Assembly: GCF_001665625.1 (NCBI RefSeq) | Contig: NZ_LZSY01000044.1 | Span: 1-64,000 of the forward strand | Direction: 5' to 3' | DNA: 64,000 bases | DNA from: Mycolicibacterium peregrinum | Lineage (GTDB): Bacteria > Actinomycetota > Actinomycetes > Mycobacteriales > Mycobacteriaceae | In this document: in pieces, positions 43,479 through 51,804 of the stretch | Numbering within the stretch: position 1 is the stretch's first letter | Layout of the letters: every line of letters begins with the position of its first letter | Position numbers and translations under genes: made by a program | The notes under the pieces: generated by a model | Told to the model about the DNA's origin: nothing | The model's database searches: none | What the model saw: only the letters and a program-made list of their open reading frames with translations

Positions 43479-43961
43479 ATGAGCCGAATCGGAGAATTTC
43501 CCGACGACGACGTGGCCGGCTGGATCTTGAAGTCTCCCGAGATCGGCACCGCGATGGCCAACTTCACCAACGCGGTGTACACCAAGGGCCGCTTGCCCCT
43601 CCGGGTGCGCGAACTCGCCCGGATGGTGATCGCACTCAACAACGAGTGCGTGGTGTGCCAGAACACCCGCGACTCCGACGGCGCGGCAGCAGGAGTGGAC
43701 GAGGACCTCTACGACCACGCCGCCGAGTGGCGGACCTGGCCGGGCTACAGCGCGCAGGAGCGCATCGCCGCCGAGTTCGCCGAGCGCTTCGCGAGCGATC
43801 ACACCGGACTGCGCGACGACGAGGACTTCTGGGATCGCGCCAATGAGCAGTTCGATGCCGAACTGCTCACCGACCTGGCGCTGTCGTGTGCGATGTGGCT
43901 GGGCATGGGCCGGATGCTGCGGACCCTCGACATCGGTCAAACCTGCAGGATCACGCTGTAA
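43479..43961 (+). CDS. Carboxymuconolactone decarboxylase-family (AhpD-like) protein
   Basis: A 160-residue all-helical CMD/AhpD-fold protein. It has RVRELARMVIALNNECVVCQNTR, where CVVC with a nearby His-less context recalls the AhpD redox pair, and later EFAERFASDHTGLRDDEDFWDRA. Family members act as peroxidase partners or as decarboxylases. The KstR-like box at 43435-43448 suggests a place in sterol catabolism. ATG 43479 (MSRIGEFPDDD) was chosen over the open frame from 43035, which overlaps the MFS gene. Confidence 0.8.
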   Translation: MSRIGEFPDDDVAGWILKSPEIGTAMANFTNAVYTKGRLPLRVRELARMVIALNNECVVCQNTRDSDGAAAGVDEDLYDHAAEWRTWPGYSAQERIAAEFAERFASDHTGLRDDEDFWDRANEQFDAELLTDLALSCAMWLGMGRMLRTLDIGQTCRITL

Positions 43962-44016
43962 CCCGCGCGATCACGGCCCGGTTTACCCAGGCTTCGTGAC
44001 GGCAATACCGCATGCC

Positions 44017-44382
44017 ATGATCGGAAGCCTTCGCTCCATCGTGCTGGATTGCCGGGATCCTCGTGCGCTGGCGGCCTTTTACGCCGAAGTCCTCGGCGGC
44101 GACGTCGCCGCCGAGGACGACACATGGGTGGTCGTCACCGACCCGGCGGGCCGGCGGCTCGCCTGCCAGTACTCACCGCAGCACGAGCCGCCGCTGTTTC
44201 CCGATCCGCGGGGATCGCAGCAGATTCACCTGGACATCCAGGTCGACGATCCGGATGTCGCCCAACGCCAGGTGCTGGCCCTGGGCGCAACCCGCGTCAC
44301 CGATGCCGTCGGGGAGACCTTGTTCCGGGTGTTCCGGGATCCGGCCGGCCACCCGTTCTGCCTGGTGTGGGGTATCGACTGA
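44017..44382 (+). CDS. VOC/glyoxalase-fold protein
   Basis: A 121-residue vicinal-oxygen-chelate protein. It starts IGSLRSIVLDCRDPRALAAFYAEVLGGDV and ends RVFRDPAGHPFCLVWG, both typical of VOC domains, with potential metal ligands His (IHLDIQVDDPD) and the terminal acidic end. It may bind or convert a small hydrophobic molecule, unknown. ATG 44017 fits the family start; GTG 43996 is an alternative. It is 55 bases after the CMD gene on the same strand and may be cotranscribed. Confidence 0.75.
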   Translation: MIGSLRSIVLDCRDPRALAAFYAEVLGGDVAAEDDTWVVVTDPAGRRLACQYSPQHEPPLFPDPRGSQQIHLDIQVDDPDVAQRQVLALGATRVTDAVGETLFRVFRDPAGHPFCLVWGID

Positions 44383-44392
44383 GCGGCTGCGG

Positions 44393-44851
44393 TCAGACCA
44401 GCCCGGTGGCGTCGAACACCCACGACATGTCGGCGGTGGCAAAGTTGTCCAGCCAGTCCGGCGGGGCGTGGTTGGCCAGGGCGCCCATGTCCCAGTAGTC
44501 CTTCCACAGCGTCACCTTGCCGTTCTCGACCCGGTGCACCGTGACGAACTTGAGGACGGCGGATTCGCCTGTGGCCCAGTGCCATTCCTCGTGGTGTTCG
44601 TACATGGCATCACGGCCGTTATCGACCAGCAGGCCCGGGAAGTTCTCGTAGGACGCCAGCGGTTCGAGGCCGATCTTGAGCCGCTTGACGATGTCCTCCG
44701 GGCCTCTGGCGGCAGCGGCTGCGCCTACCGGCATGTCCAGGTAGATGCAGTCGTCCGACAGGTATGTCTTGAGCAGGTCCCAGTCGCGTTCCGACAGGGC
44801 CTTCCACATGCCGTGGACGGTTTCCTCGATCGAGATGTCTTCAACGGACAC
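44393..44851 (-). CDS. SnoaL/NTF2-like protein
   Basis: A 152-residue NTF2-fold protein resembling the SnoaL/limonene-epoxide-hydrolase group, with ETVHGMWKALSERDWDLLKTYLSDDCIYLDMP and VTLWKDYWDMGALANHAPP. Such proteins act as isomerases, hydrolases or binding proteins, and activity is not deducible. Its ATG lies eleven bases inside the upstream amidohydrolase gene, so they form one operon. The Asp/Tyr/Trp residues lining the pocket are present, but catalytic residues are not identifiable. Confidence 0.75.
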   Translation of the reverse strand: MSVEDISIEETVHGMWKALSERDWDLLKTYLSDDCIYLDMPVGAAAAARGPEDIVKRLKIGLEPLASYENFPGLLVDNGRDAMYEHHEEWHWATGESAVLKFVTVHRVENGKVTLWKDYWDMGALANHAPPDWLDNFATADMSWVFDATGLV

Positions 44852-46631
44852 TGGTCAACTTCCCATCCTCGGCGGAGATCGACGGGACGCGGTGCGCGGC
44901 CCGCAGGAACTGGCCGGTGCGCTGCTGGCCCACCAGGTCGGTCAGCGCACCGTCGGCGAACACGGTGCGTCCGCCGACGAGCACCGCGGTGACGGTGTCG
45001 TCGTTGCGGTTGACCATGCGCGACAGCCCGCCGTATTGGTCGACGGTCTCCTCGGCGTACGCATCGAGCGAGTCGTCGAGGTGCTCGGGATCGACGATCA
45101 CCACATCGGCGCGGTCCCCGATGCGTAGATGGCCGGCGTCGATCCGGTACCAGTCGGCGAGTTCACCGGTCAGCCGGTGCACGGCCTGCTCGATCGACAT
45201 GAACGGCGTACCGGCCTGCTCGGCGTCGCGGACGTGCCGCAGCAGGCGCAGTCCCATGTTGTAGAAGGCCATGTTCCGCAGGTGGGCGCCGGCATCGGAG
45301 AAGCCGAGCTGGATACCCGGATCCCGGGCGAGCTTCTTGAGCACCTCGGGACGGTGGTTGGAGATGGTGGTCCGCCAGCGGAGCGCGGTGCCGTGCTCGA
45401 GCACCAGATCCAGGAAGGCGTCGACCGGATGCAGTTCGCCGTGCTCCTGCCCGACCTGGCCGAACGTCTTGCCGACCACGGATTCGTCAGGGCAGGCGAC
45501 GATCTCGGCGTCGAAGAAGTCCCGGTGCCAGACCCGCACGCCGAACTTGCTGTCGTAGTCCTTGCGGAACTTGCGCCGGTAGGACTCGTCGCGCAGCAGT
45601 TCGTTGCGCTCGACCTCGTCACGCAGATGCAGAGCCGCTGCGCCGGAACCGAATTCCTCGAACACCACCAGATCGATACCGTCGGCATACACCTCGAACG
45701 GCACCGGCAGATGCTGCCAGCGGAAGTTGCCGCCGAGCGCATTGGCAGCCTTGGCCAGTGGGCCCATCATCCAGATCGCATAAGGGTTGGCCTTGATGTC
45801 GGCAGCCGAGAGCAGGCTGGTCTTCAGTTGCTTGCGGAACAGGCCGAGTGACTGGGCCACCTGCGAGGCCAGGTTGAGCGGATTCTGGATATCGGGACCC
45901 GACTGCAGCACCCGGCCGGCGCGCCGCAGCATCGACTTGAGCCGGCGGAGCTCGCGGGACTTGGCGTAGGTGGACGGCAGCGTGCGGGATCGGCAGGTGT
46001 CGCCGTCGATCTTGTCGAAAAGCAGTTGCTGTGAGGACATCCCGACGAAGCCCGCGTCGAGGGCCTCCTTGAGCATCTGCTCCATGCGGGCCTGTTCGGT
46101 TGCCGTCGGTCGCTGATCCTTGCGGGTCGCCCGGTCGAGTCCCATCACCGCGGTCCGCATGTCGGAGTGCCCGATGAAGGCGGCCAAGTTGGGGCCCAGC
46201 GGTAGTGATTCGAGTGCCGACACGTACTCGTCGCAGGTGGTCCACGTCTTCTTGTCGTCGACGGCGGCGATCACCTGGTCGCGCGGGATCGCCTCGACCC
46301 GGCCGAACAGGTCGCCCGCGTCGACGCCGCCGACGTGCACGGTCGACAGCGAGCAGGACCCGAGCATCGCGGTGGTCACGCCATGGCGCAGCGACTCCGA
46401 CAACGACGGGCCGCCCAGGACCTCGACGTCGTAGTGCGTATGGATGTCCAACATGCCGGGCATGACCCACTTGCCGGTGGCGTCGATGACCTGAGGGCAG
46501 TCCGTGTCGTCGAGAAGGTCCGGGGAGATGGTGACCACGTGCCCGTCACGAATTCCGATGTTGCGCACCGCTGACGGGGCTCCGGTGCCGTCGAACCATC
46601 GGCCGTTGCGAATGATTGTGTCGAAGCTCAC
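44841..46631 (-). CDS. D-aminoacylase-type amidohydrolase
   Basis: A 596-residue amidohydrolase-superfamily enzyme. It begins DTIIRNGRWFDGTGAPS, has the metal-binding HTHYD motif (VMPGMLDIHTHYD near residue 68), SSQQLLFDKIDGD, and FSDAGAHLRNMAFYN with the late Asp. The C-terminus (RIGDRADVVIVDPEH) is the typical small beta domain. It should hydrolyse an amide such as an N-acyl amino acid. GTG 46631 was chosen because a TTGACA/TTCTAT promoter predicts transcription starting there. It overlaps the downstream SnoaL-like gene by eleven bases. Confidence 0.85.
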   Translation of the reverse strand: MSFDTIIRNGRWFDGTGAPSAVRNIGIRDGHVVTISPDLLDDTDCPQVIDATGKWVMPGMLDIHTHYDVEVLGGPSLSESLRHGVTTAMLGSCSLSTVHVGGVDAGDLFGRVEAIPRDQVIAAVDDKKTWTTCDEYVSALESLPLGPNLAAFIGHSDMRTAVMGLDRATRKDQRPTATEQARMEQMLKEALDAGFVGMSSQQLLFDKIDGDTCRSRTLPSTYAKSRELRRLKSMLRRAGRVLQSGPDIQNPLNLASQVAQSLGLFRKQLKTSLLSAADIKANPYAIWMMGPLAKAANALGGNFRWQHLPVPFEVYADGIDLVVFEEFGSGAAALHLRDEVERNELLRDESYRRKFRKDYDSKFGVRVWHRDFFDAEIVACPDESVVGKTFGQVGQEHGELHPVDAFLDLVLEHGTALRWRTTISNHRPEVLKKLARDPGIQLGFSDAGAHLRNMAFYNMGLRLLRHVRDAEQAGTPFMSIEQAVHRLTGELADWYRIDAGHLRIGDRADVVIVDPEHLDDSLDAYAEETVDQYGGLSRMVNRNDDTVTAVLVGGRTVFADGALTDLVGQQRTGQFLRAAHRVPSISAEDGKLTSVR

Positions 46632-46637
46632 CCAGTC

Positions 46638-46667
46638 ATAGAACAGTCCCGTTGGTGGCAGTGTCAA
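46638..46667 (-). promoter_or_regulatory. Sigma-A promoter of the amidohydrolase operon, leaderless
   Basis: On the minus strand TTGACA (46667-46662), 18-base spacer, TTCTAT (46643-46638) and six bases lead directly to GTG 46631. The -35 is a perfect consensus. The expected transcription start coincides with the start codon. Nothing else was recognised in 46632-46731. Confidence 0.5.
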
Positions 46668-46731
46668 TGAAAATGGTGAACAGATTTGAAAAAATGTCTA
46701 CTGAACGCCGACGGCGCGGTCTGACCAGGGG

Positions 46732-47658
46732 TTATAGCGGTGCCCAGGCATCCGGTACCCGTCCGTCGAGGTCGGTGAAGCCGTATTGGCGCGCCAGTGC
46801 GGCCGAGCTGACGGAACGTTGATTCCACTGCGCCCGGTGCGGGTCGGCCGCCACGGCGGCGACGCCGCGGCCGACGAAACGGGGGGACTCGGATTCGGCG
46901 AATCCCGGCGGTGCGGCCGGGTAACCGTCGGTGCGGGCGAGGTCGAGTGCGCACCGCCAGTTGGCCTCGTTGACGCCGTAGTTGTCGAGCATCATCTCCG
47001 AGCGCAACCATCCCGGCGTGACCGCGACCGCCGTGGCGCCGAACGCGGCGAGTTCGTGCCCGTGGCTGAACGCCAGTCGGTTCACCGCGTTCTTGACCAG
47101 GTCGTAGAACACCGACAGTCGTGGGTTCTCGGCATTGAATTCGGTTGTACCATCCGTGATTTCCACCAACAGCCCACCAGGACGGTCGGCGAGCAGCGGT
47201 AGTAGGCAGTGCGACGTGATCAGGTGCGTGTCCAGTCCGAGACGGAGCATCCGCAACCCGTCGTCGAGGTCGTGCTGCCACATCGGCCGGCCCCAGGTGT
47301 CCGGCGGTCCCTTGAGCACCTCGGCGCCCCAGATGTCGTTGACCAGGATGTCGATGTGGCCGTAGTCGGCCTTGAGCCGCCCGGCCAGCTTGCGTACTTG
47401 CGCCACGCTGAGGTGATCGACCTGTACTGGGACGCCCGAACCGCCCAGTTCCGTGACCAATTCGGCGGTTTCCTCGATGGTTTCGGGCCGGTCATAGTCG
47501 GAGTCGCGGCTACCGCATCTACTGCTGCGGCCGGTGCACACCACGGTCGCGCCGACCTCGCCCAGAGCCGCGGCGATGCCCCGACCCGCGCCACGGGTGG
47601 CCCCGGCGACGACGGCGATGCGTCCGCGCAGCGCCTCCGGGTCGGGTGTCCAGGCCAT
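46732..47658 (-). CDS. Short-chain dehydrogenase/reductase
   Basis: A 308-residue SDR enzyme. It has the NAD(P) motif AGATRGAGRGIAAAL (residues 18-32), NNAG replaced by VNDIWGAE, and the catalytic pair YDLVKNAVNRL (YxxxK) with a Thr/Ser (TDGTTEF) before it. The C-terminus from about 260 is an extension. The basic residues after the first strand favour NADP. It lies upstream of the amidohydrolase gene but has a separate promoter region. Substrate unknown. Confidence 0.85.
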   Translation of the reverse strand: MAWTPDPEALRGRIAVVAGATRGAGRGIAAALGEVGATVVCTGRSSRCGSRDSDYDRPETIEETAELVTELGGSGVPVQVDHLSVAQVRKLAGRLKADYGHIDILVNDIWGAEVLKGPPDTWGRPMWQHDLDDGLRMLRLGLDTHLITSHCLLPLLADRPGGLLVEITDGTTEFNAENPRLSVFYDLVKNAVNRLAFSHGHELAAFGATAVAVTPGWLRSEMMLDNYGVNEANWRCALDLARTDGYPAAPPGFAESESPRFVGRGVAAVAADPHRAQWNQRSVSSAALARQYGFTDLDGRVPDAWAPL

Positions 47659-47725
47659 CCGATGAGTATCCCGCCGCGCGCAGTTCTATAGCTGCAGTTC
47701 GGCATTTCAGCCCATACTGGCTGAG

Positions 47726-48628
47726 GTGACTCCACTTCAGCGCTACATTGCCGAGGAAATCGCGACCGATCACCTCGACGGACTTTTGTCGCGTCGTGAG
47801 GCGCTGCGCCGGCTGGCGCTGTTGGGAATCGGTGCGGCCGCGGCAGCCTCGCTGATCGCCGCCTGCGGCGAGGCGAAGGAGCCGGCGCCCGTCACCGCCC
47901 CCAGCGCGCCACCGGGACCGGCACAGCCGCCGGGACTGCAAAATGCGCTGCCCACCACGCCCGTCAGTTGGTCGGGCCCGGTGGGGGAGTTGCAGGGAGC
48001 CTGGGCCGCCGCGCCGGAACCCAGAGGCGCGGTGTTGGTGATCCACGAGAACAAGGGGCTCACCGACCACATCCGTTCGGTGGCCGGAAGGTTCGCCGGT
48101 AGCGGGTACTCGGCACTGGCGATCGATCTGCTCTCGGGCCAGGGCGGCACGGCGGCGTTCGCCGACCCGGCGGGTGCCACCGCTGCGTTGAGTCGGATCG
48201 AGCCGCCGCAGTTGATTGCCGATCTGTTGTCCGGCATCGAAGAGGTACAACGCCGCGTGCCGGGCCACAAGGTCGCCGCTGTCGGTTTCTGCATGGGCGG
48301 CGGGCTGGTCTGGCGACTCCTGGCGGCCGGTACGCCGGCGCTGGCCGCCGCAGTGCCGTTCTACGGCCCGGCTCCCGACGATCTGGATTTCAGTGGTTCC
48401 CGTGATGCCGCGGTCCTCGCGTTCTACGGTGCCCTGGACCAGCGGGTGAACGCGAGTGAACCGACGGTACGCGCGGCGTTGGAACGCGCCGGCATGGTGC
48501 ACGAGCTGATCACCGAACCCGACGCCAACCATGCGTTCTTCAACGACACCGGCGAGCGGTACAACCCCGCGGCCGCGACCGATGCCTGGCGCCGGATCCA
48601 TGACTGGTTCGGGGCGCATCTGGCCTGA
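47726..48628 (+). CDS. Exported dienelactone hydrolase-family lipoprotein
   Basis: A 300-residue alpha/beta hydrolase. The N-terminus has twin arginines (SRREALRRLALLGIG) followed by a lipobox (LIAACG, Cys47), suggesting export, probably by Tat, and lipid anchoring. The DLH catalytic set is visible: Cys nucleophile in VGFCMGGGL, Glu in VIHENKGL, an Asp near residue 235 and His in NHAFFNDT. Soluble DLHs hydrolyse cyclic lactones and related esters; this one would act outside the membrane. GTG 47726 is the start. No partner genes are adjacent. Confidence 0.85.
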   Translation: MTPLQRYIAEEIATDHLDGLLSRREALRRLALLGIGAAAAASLIAACGEAKEPAPVTAPSAPPGPAQPPGLQNALPTTPVSWSGPVGELQGAWAAAPEPRGAVLVIHENKGLTDHIRSVAGRFAGSGYSALAIDLLSGQGGTAAFADPAGATAALSRIEPPQLIADLLSGIEEVQRRVPGHKVAAVGFCMGGGLVWRLLAAGTPALAAAVPFYGPAPDDLDFSGSRDAAVLAFYGALDQRVNASEPTVRAALERAGMVHELITEPDANHAFFNDTGERYNPAAATDAWRRIHDWFGAHLA

Positions 48629-48711
48629 TCCCCGGGCTTGTTCAGCGGCTGTTCAGGCCCCGGTTGCGGCGTCGTTGTTGACCGCACACGCGGCCCGGTT
48701 CTCATCGTGAC

Positions 48712-49818
48712 ATGCGGGTTGTCCAGGTTGCCAACTTCTATGGCCCGCGATCGGGTGGTCTGCGCACCGCGGTCGACCGCCTCGGCGCGGAGTACTGCGC
48801 GCTGGGCCACGAGGTTTACCTCATCGTTCCGGGTTCACATCCGCAGCGGCACGTCCTCGGCAGCGGTGTCGTGCGAATTTCCCTGCCCGCCAGGCTCATC
48901 CCGTTCACCGCGGGCTACCGCGCGGTGCTGCCGGGGCCGGTGACCGCGTTGCTTCAACAGCTCGGTCCGGATGCGATCGAGGTTTCGGACCGGTTGACCC
49001 TGCGGTCGCTGGGACCGTGGGGCCGCAGGCATGGGGTGGCCACCGTGATGATTTCCCACGAACGCCTGGACCGGCTGGTCGGTCAGGTACTGCCGCGATC
49101 GGCGGCGGTCATGGTGGCGGACTTCGCCAACCGCCGCACCGCGGCGAACTACGACGCGGTGGTGTGCACGACGGGTTTTGCGCGGGAGGAGTTCGACCGC
49201 ATCGGTGCGGACAATGTCGCGACCGTGCCACTCGGGGTGGACCTCGAGCAGTTCCACCCACGGCGCCGGTGCGCCGAGATGCGCAGGCGCTGGGCTGCGC
49301 CACAGCAGACCCTTCTGGTGCACTGCGGCAGGTTGTCGGTGGAGAAGCACGCTCATCGAAGCATCGATACCGTTGCCGCGCTCCGTGATTCGGGCGTAGA
49401 CGCGCAATTGGTGGTCGTCGGGGAGGGTCCGTTGCGGGCCCGACTGGAGAGACAGGCCAGCGGGTTGCCGGTGGCCTTCACCGGATATGTCGGTTGCCGC
49501 GACACCGTCGCGACCATCCTGGCCTCGGCCGACGTCGCGCTGGCACCGGGCCCGCACGAAACGTTCGGTCTGGCCGCACTGGAAGCGCTGGCCTGCGGAA
49601 CTCCCGCGGTGGTGTCACGGACGTCGGCGCTGGCCGAGATCCTCACCTGCGACAGCGGAGCGACCGCCGACAACGACCCACGTGCCATCGCACAGGCCGT
49701 CACCTCCGTGATCGGCCGGCCCGAACCGCTGCGGCGCAGCAGAGCGCGTCAGCGTGCCGAGCAGTTCACCTGGCCGCGGTCGGCGGCGGGAATGCTCGAC
49801 GTGCTCGGGGCCGGGTAA
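48712..49818 (+). CDS. pimC: GT4 glycosyltransferase, PimC-like mannosyltransferase
   Basis: A 368-residue GT4 (GT-B fold) transferase. It starts RVVQVANFYGPRSGGLRTA, has LVHCGRLSVEKHAHRSIDT, VVVGEGPLRARLERQASGL, and the donor-site GPHETFGLAALEALACGTP with EX7E. As I recall it, this resembles PimC, which adds the third mannose to phosphatidylinositol mannosides from GDP-mannose; M. tuberculosis strains vary in carrying it. The substrate is not proven. ATG 48712 has no strong Shine-Dalgarno. It is followed by a divergently structured leader and an APC transporter on the same strand. Confidence 0.7.
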   Translation: MRVVQVANFYGPRSGGLRTAVDRLGAEYCALGHEVYLIVPGSHPQRHVLGSGVVRISLPARLIPFTAGYRAVLPGPVTALLQQLGPDAIEVSDRLTLRSLGPWGRRHGVATVMISHERLDRLVGQVLPRSAAVMVADFANRRTAANYDAVVCTTGFAREEFDRIGADNVATVPLGVDLEQFHPRRRCAEMRRRWAAPQQTLLVHCGRLSVEKHAHRSIDTVAALRDSGVDAQLVVVGEGPLRARLERQASGLPVAFTGYVGCRDTVATILASADVALAPGPHETFGLAALEALACGTPAVVSRTSALAEILTCDSGATADNDPRAIAQAVTSVIGRPEPLRRSRARQRAEQFTWPRSAAGMLDVLGAG

Positions 49819-49828
49819 CAAGCCGGGT

Positions 49829-49906
49829 TTTGCGCACGCTGACGCCAGACCTGGTCTGCGGCCCCGTGCCGGCCCTATGTTCCGCGGGTCATATTTGCGC
49901 ACGCTG
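49829..49906. repeat. 13-bp direct repeats and palindrome before the APC transporter
   Basis: TTTGCGCACGCTG occurs at 49829-49841 and again, identically, at 49894-49906. Between them lies the perfect palindrome CAGACC-T-GGTCTG (49846-49858). The unit lies in the 106-bp gap before ATG 49925, so it is a probable regulatory site. No regulator could be assigned. Confidence 0.5.
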
Positions 49907-49924
49907 CCTGAAGGACGGTCGAGC

Positions 49925-51346
49925 ATGTCCGAAACCACCACCACAGCCCCAGAATCGTTGGACTATCCGCCGCCTGCGGCCGGGCGCCAACTGCGCGGCA
50001 ACCTGGGAGTGGCCTCGATCGTTTTCATGGTGGTGGCCGCAGCCGCACCACTCGGTGTGATCGGCGGGGTGGTGCCCTTGGGTATCGCCTCGGGCAACGG
50101 AGCCGGATTCCCCGCCACGTTCATCGCAGCCACGCTGGTGTTGTTGCTGTTCGCGGTGGGTTTCACCGCGATGACTCCGTATGTCGACGAGGCGGGCGCC
50201 TTCTTCTCCTACGTTCGTCAGTCGCTCGGGCTGCCGGCCGGCATCGGTATCGCATTCGTGGCGCTGGTCAGCTACGTGGCGTTGGAGGCGGGTGTGTATG
50301 GGCTGCTCGGCCCGGCGGGGGCGAGCGTCGTCGAGCTGGTGGGTGGGCCGACGCTGCCCTGGTGGGTGTTCGCCGCGGTGGGTTTCGCCGTCACCACCTA
50401 CCTCGGATACCGCAACATCGAGCTGTCCAGCCGCGTACTCGGCGTGCTGTTGACCGCCGAGATCGCGATCGTGCTGGTGCTGGACCTGGTGATCGTGGCC
50501 AACGGCGGTGAGCACGGCCTGTCCTCGGGCATCGTCAATCCGAGTGCGATCTTCTCCGGGTCGCTGGGCATCGGGTTGTTGTTCGCGATCATCAGCTACG
50601 TCGGATTCGAGGCGACCGCGATCTTCCGCGACGAGGCCCGCACGCCCGAGCGCACGATTCCCCGGGCCACCTACCTGGCGCTGATGCTCATCGGGGTGTT
50701 CTACGCGGTCACCAGCTGGGCCATGATCTCGGGCTGGGGCGATGAGCAGGCCGTCGCCCGCGCCACCGACTCAGGCGCCACGTTCCTCGGCGACACCGCG
50801 CACCGCTACATCGGCACGGCGGGCGCCGACATCATCACGGTCCTGTACTTCACCAGTCTGTTCGCCTGCATTCTCGCCTTCCACAACGTGGCCTCGCGCT
50901 ACGTGTTCGCGCTGTCGCAGCGTGACGTGCTGCCCGCGCGGCTGAGCCGACCGCACGATCGGCACGGCTCACCGCATCAGGCCTCGCTGTGGATCTCCGG
51001 GGTCGTGGCGATCAGCGTCCTCGTGGCGGTGGTGTTCGGGCTGGACCCGGCCGCCCAGTTCTACACCTGGTTCGCCGGGGCGACGACGGTCGGCGTGGTG
51101 CTGCTGATGATCGCCACCAGCGTGGCGGTCCTGGTCTTCTTCGCTCGTGACCGGCACGGCCATTCACTGTGGCGCGTGCGTGTCGCCCCCGCGCTGGGTC
51201 TGGCCGGGCTGCTGGGCGCACTGGTGCTGATCCTGACCAACCTGAACGACCTGGTCGGCGGTTCCAGCGTGCTGGCCTGGGTGATCATCGGTGTCCTCGT
51301 CGCTGCGTTCACGGCCGGTGTGGTCGTGGGTCGCCGGGTCGGCTGA
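49925..51346 (+). CDS. APC-superfamily amino acid transporter
   Basis: A 473-residue permease with twelve predicted helices. It has LGVASIVFMVVAAAAPLG in helix 1, GFEATAIFRDEARTPERTIP, and ISYVGFEATA typical of the YgjI/AAT-like APC group. The substrate is likely an amino acid or amine. ATG 49925 (MSETTTTAPESLDY) is preceded by AAGGACGG about eight bases upstream. The repeated leader motif at 49829-49906 suggests specific regulation. No catabolic partner is near. Confidence 0.85.
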   Translation: MSETTTTAPESLDYPPPAAGRQLRGNLGVASIVFMVVAAAAPLGVIGGVVPLGIASGNGAGFPATFIAATLVLLLFAVGFTAMTPYVDEAGAFFSYVRQSLGLPAGIGIAFVALVSYVALEAGVYGLLGPAGASVVELVGGPTLPWWVFAAVGFAVTTYLGYRNIELSSRVLGVLLTAEIAIVLVLDLVIVANGGEHGLSSGIVNPSAIFSGSLGIGLLFAIISYVGFEATAIFRDEARTPERTIPRATYLALMLIGVFYAVTSWAMISGWGDEQAVARATDSGATFLGDTAHRYIGTAGADIITVLYFTSLFACILAFHNVASRYVFALSQRDVLPARLSRPHDRHGSPHQASLWISGVVAISVLVAVVFGLDPAAQFYTWFAGATTVGVVLLMIATSVAVLVFFARDRHGHSLWRVRVAPALGLAGLLGALVLILTNLNDLVGGSSVLAWVIIGVLVAAFTAGVVVGRRVG

Positions 51347-51417
51347 ATCCGGCACATCGCACCCTCGGTGGGGCCGATAATTGTCTGCGGTCTCAGACGA
51401 TTCCCAGGGGGTGCCGG

Positions 51418-51804
51418 ATGTATCGACTCGCAGTGTTGGTCGTGCCGCTGTTCCTGCTCGCCGGCACGACTGTTGCCTGTGGGCAAGCCAATTCGCCATC
51501 CGATCACGGCCGGCATTCCGAGGCGGTCACCACCAGTCCGGGTACGGCCATGCCGACCGGCCCCGTCATCGCGATCGAAGGTATGGGATTCAGTGCACTG
51601 GGGCCGGTGGCGCCGGGAACCGAAATCACGATCCTCAACAAGGACGAGGTCGAGCATTCGGTGACGTCCAGGACCAAGGGCGCGTTCGACGTCCACGTCG
51701 ACGGCAAGGGACGGGCGACGCTGACGGCTCCGCAGGAGCCTGGGGAGTACCCGTTCTACTGCCTCTATCACCCCGCGATGCTGGGCACTCTGACCGTCAA
51801 GTAG
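51418..51804 (+). CDS. Cupredoxin lipoprotein
   Basis: A 128-residue secreted type I copper protein. The signal peptide MYRLAVLVVPLFLLAGTTVA leads to the lipobox Cys21. A single cupredoxin domain follows, with His80 (EVEHSVTS) and the cluster Cys115-His118-Met121 (YPFYCLYHPAML) as the copper ligands. It would carry electrons on the outer face of the membrane. ATG 51418 follows AGGGGG by about seven bases. The 3' end overlaps cyp124 by eight bases. No known redox partner is adjacent. Confidence 0.88.
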   Translation: MYRLAVLVVPLFLLAGTTVACGQANSPSDHGRHSEAVTTSPGTAMPTGPVIAIEGMGFSALGPVAPGTEITILNKDEVEHSVTSRTKGAFDVHVDGKGRATLTAPQEPGEYPFYCLYHPAMLGTLTVK

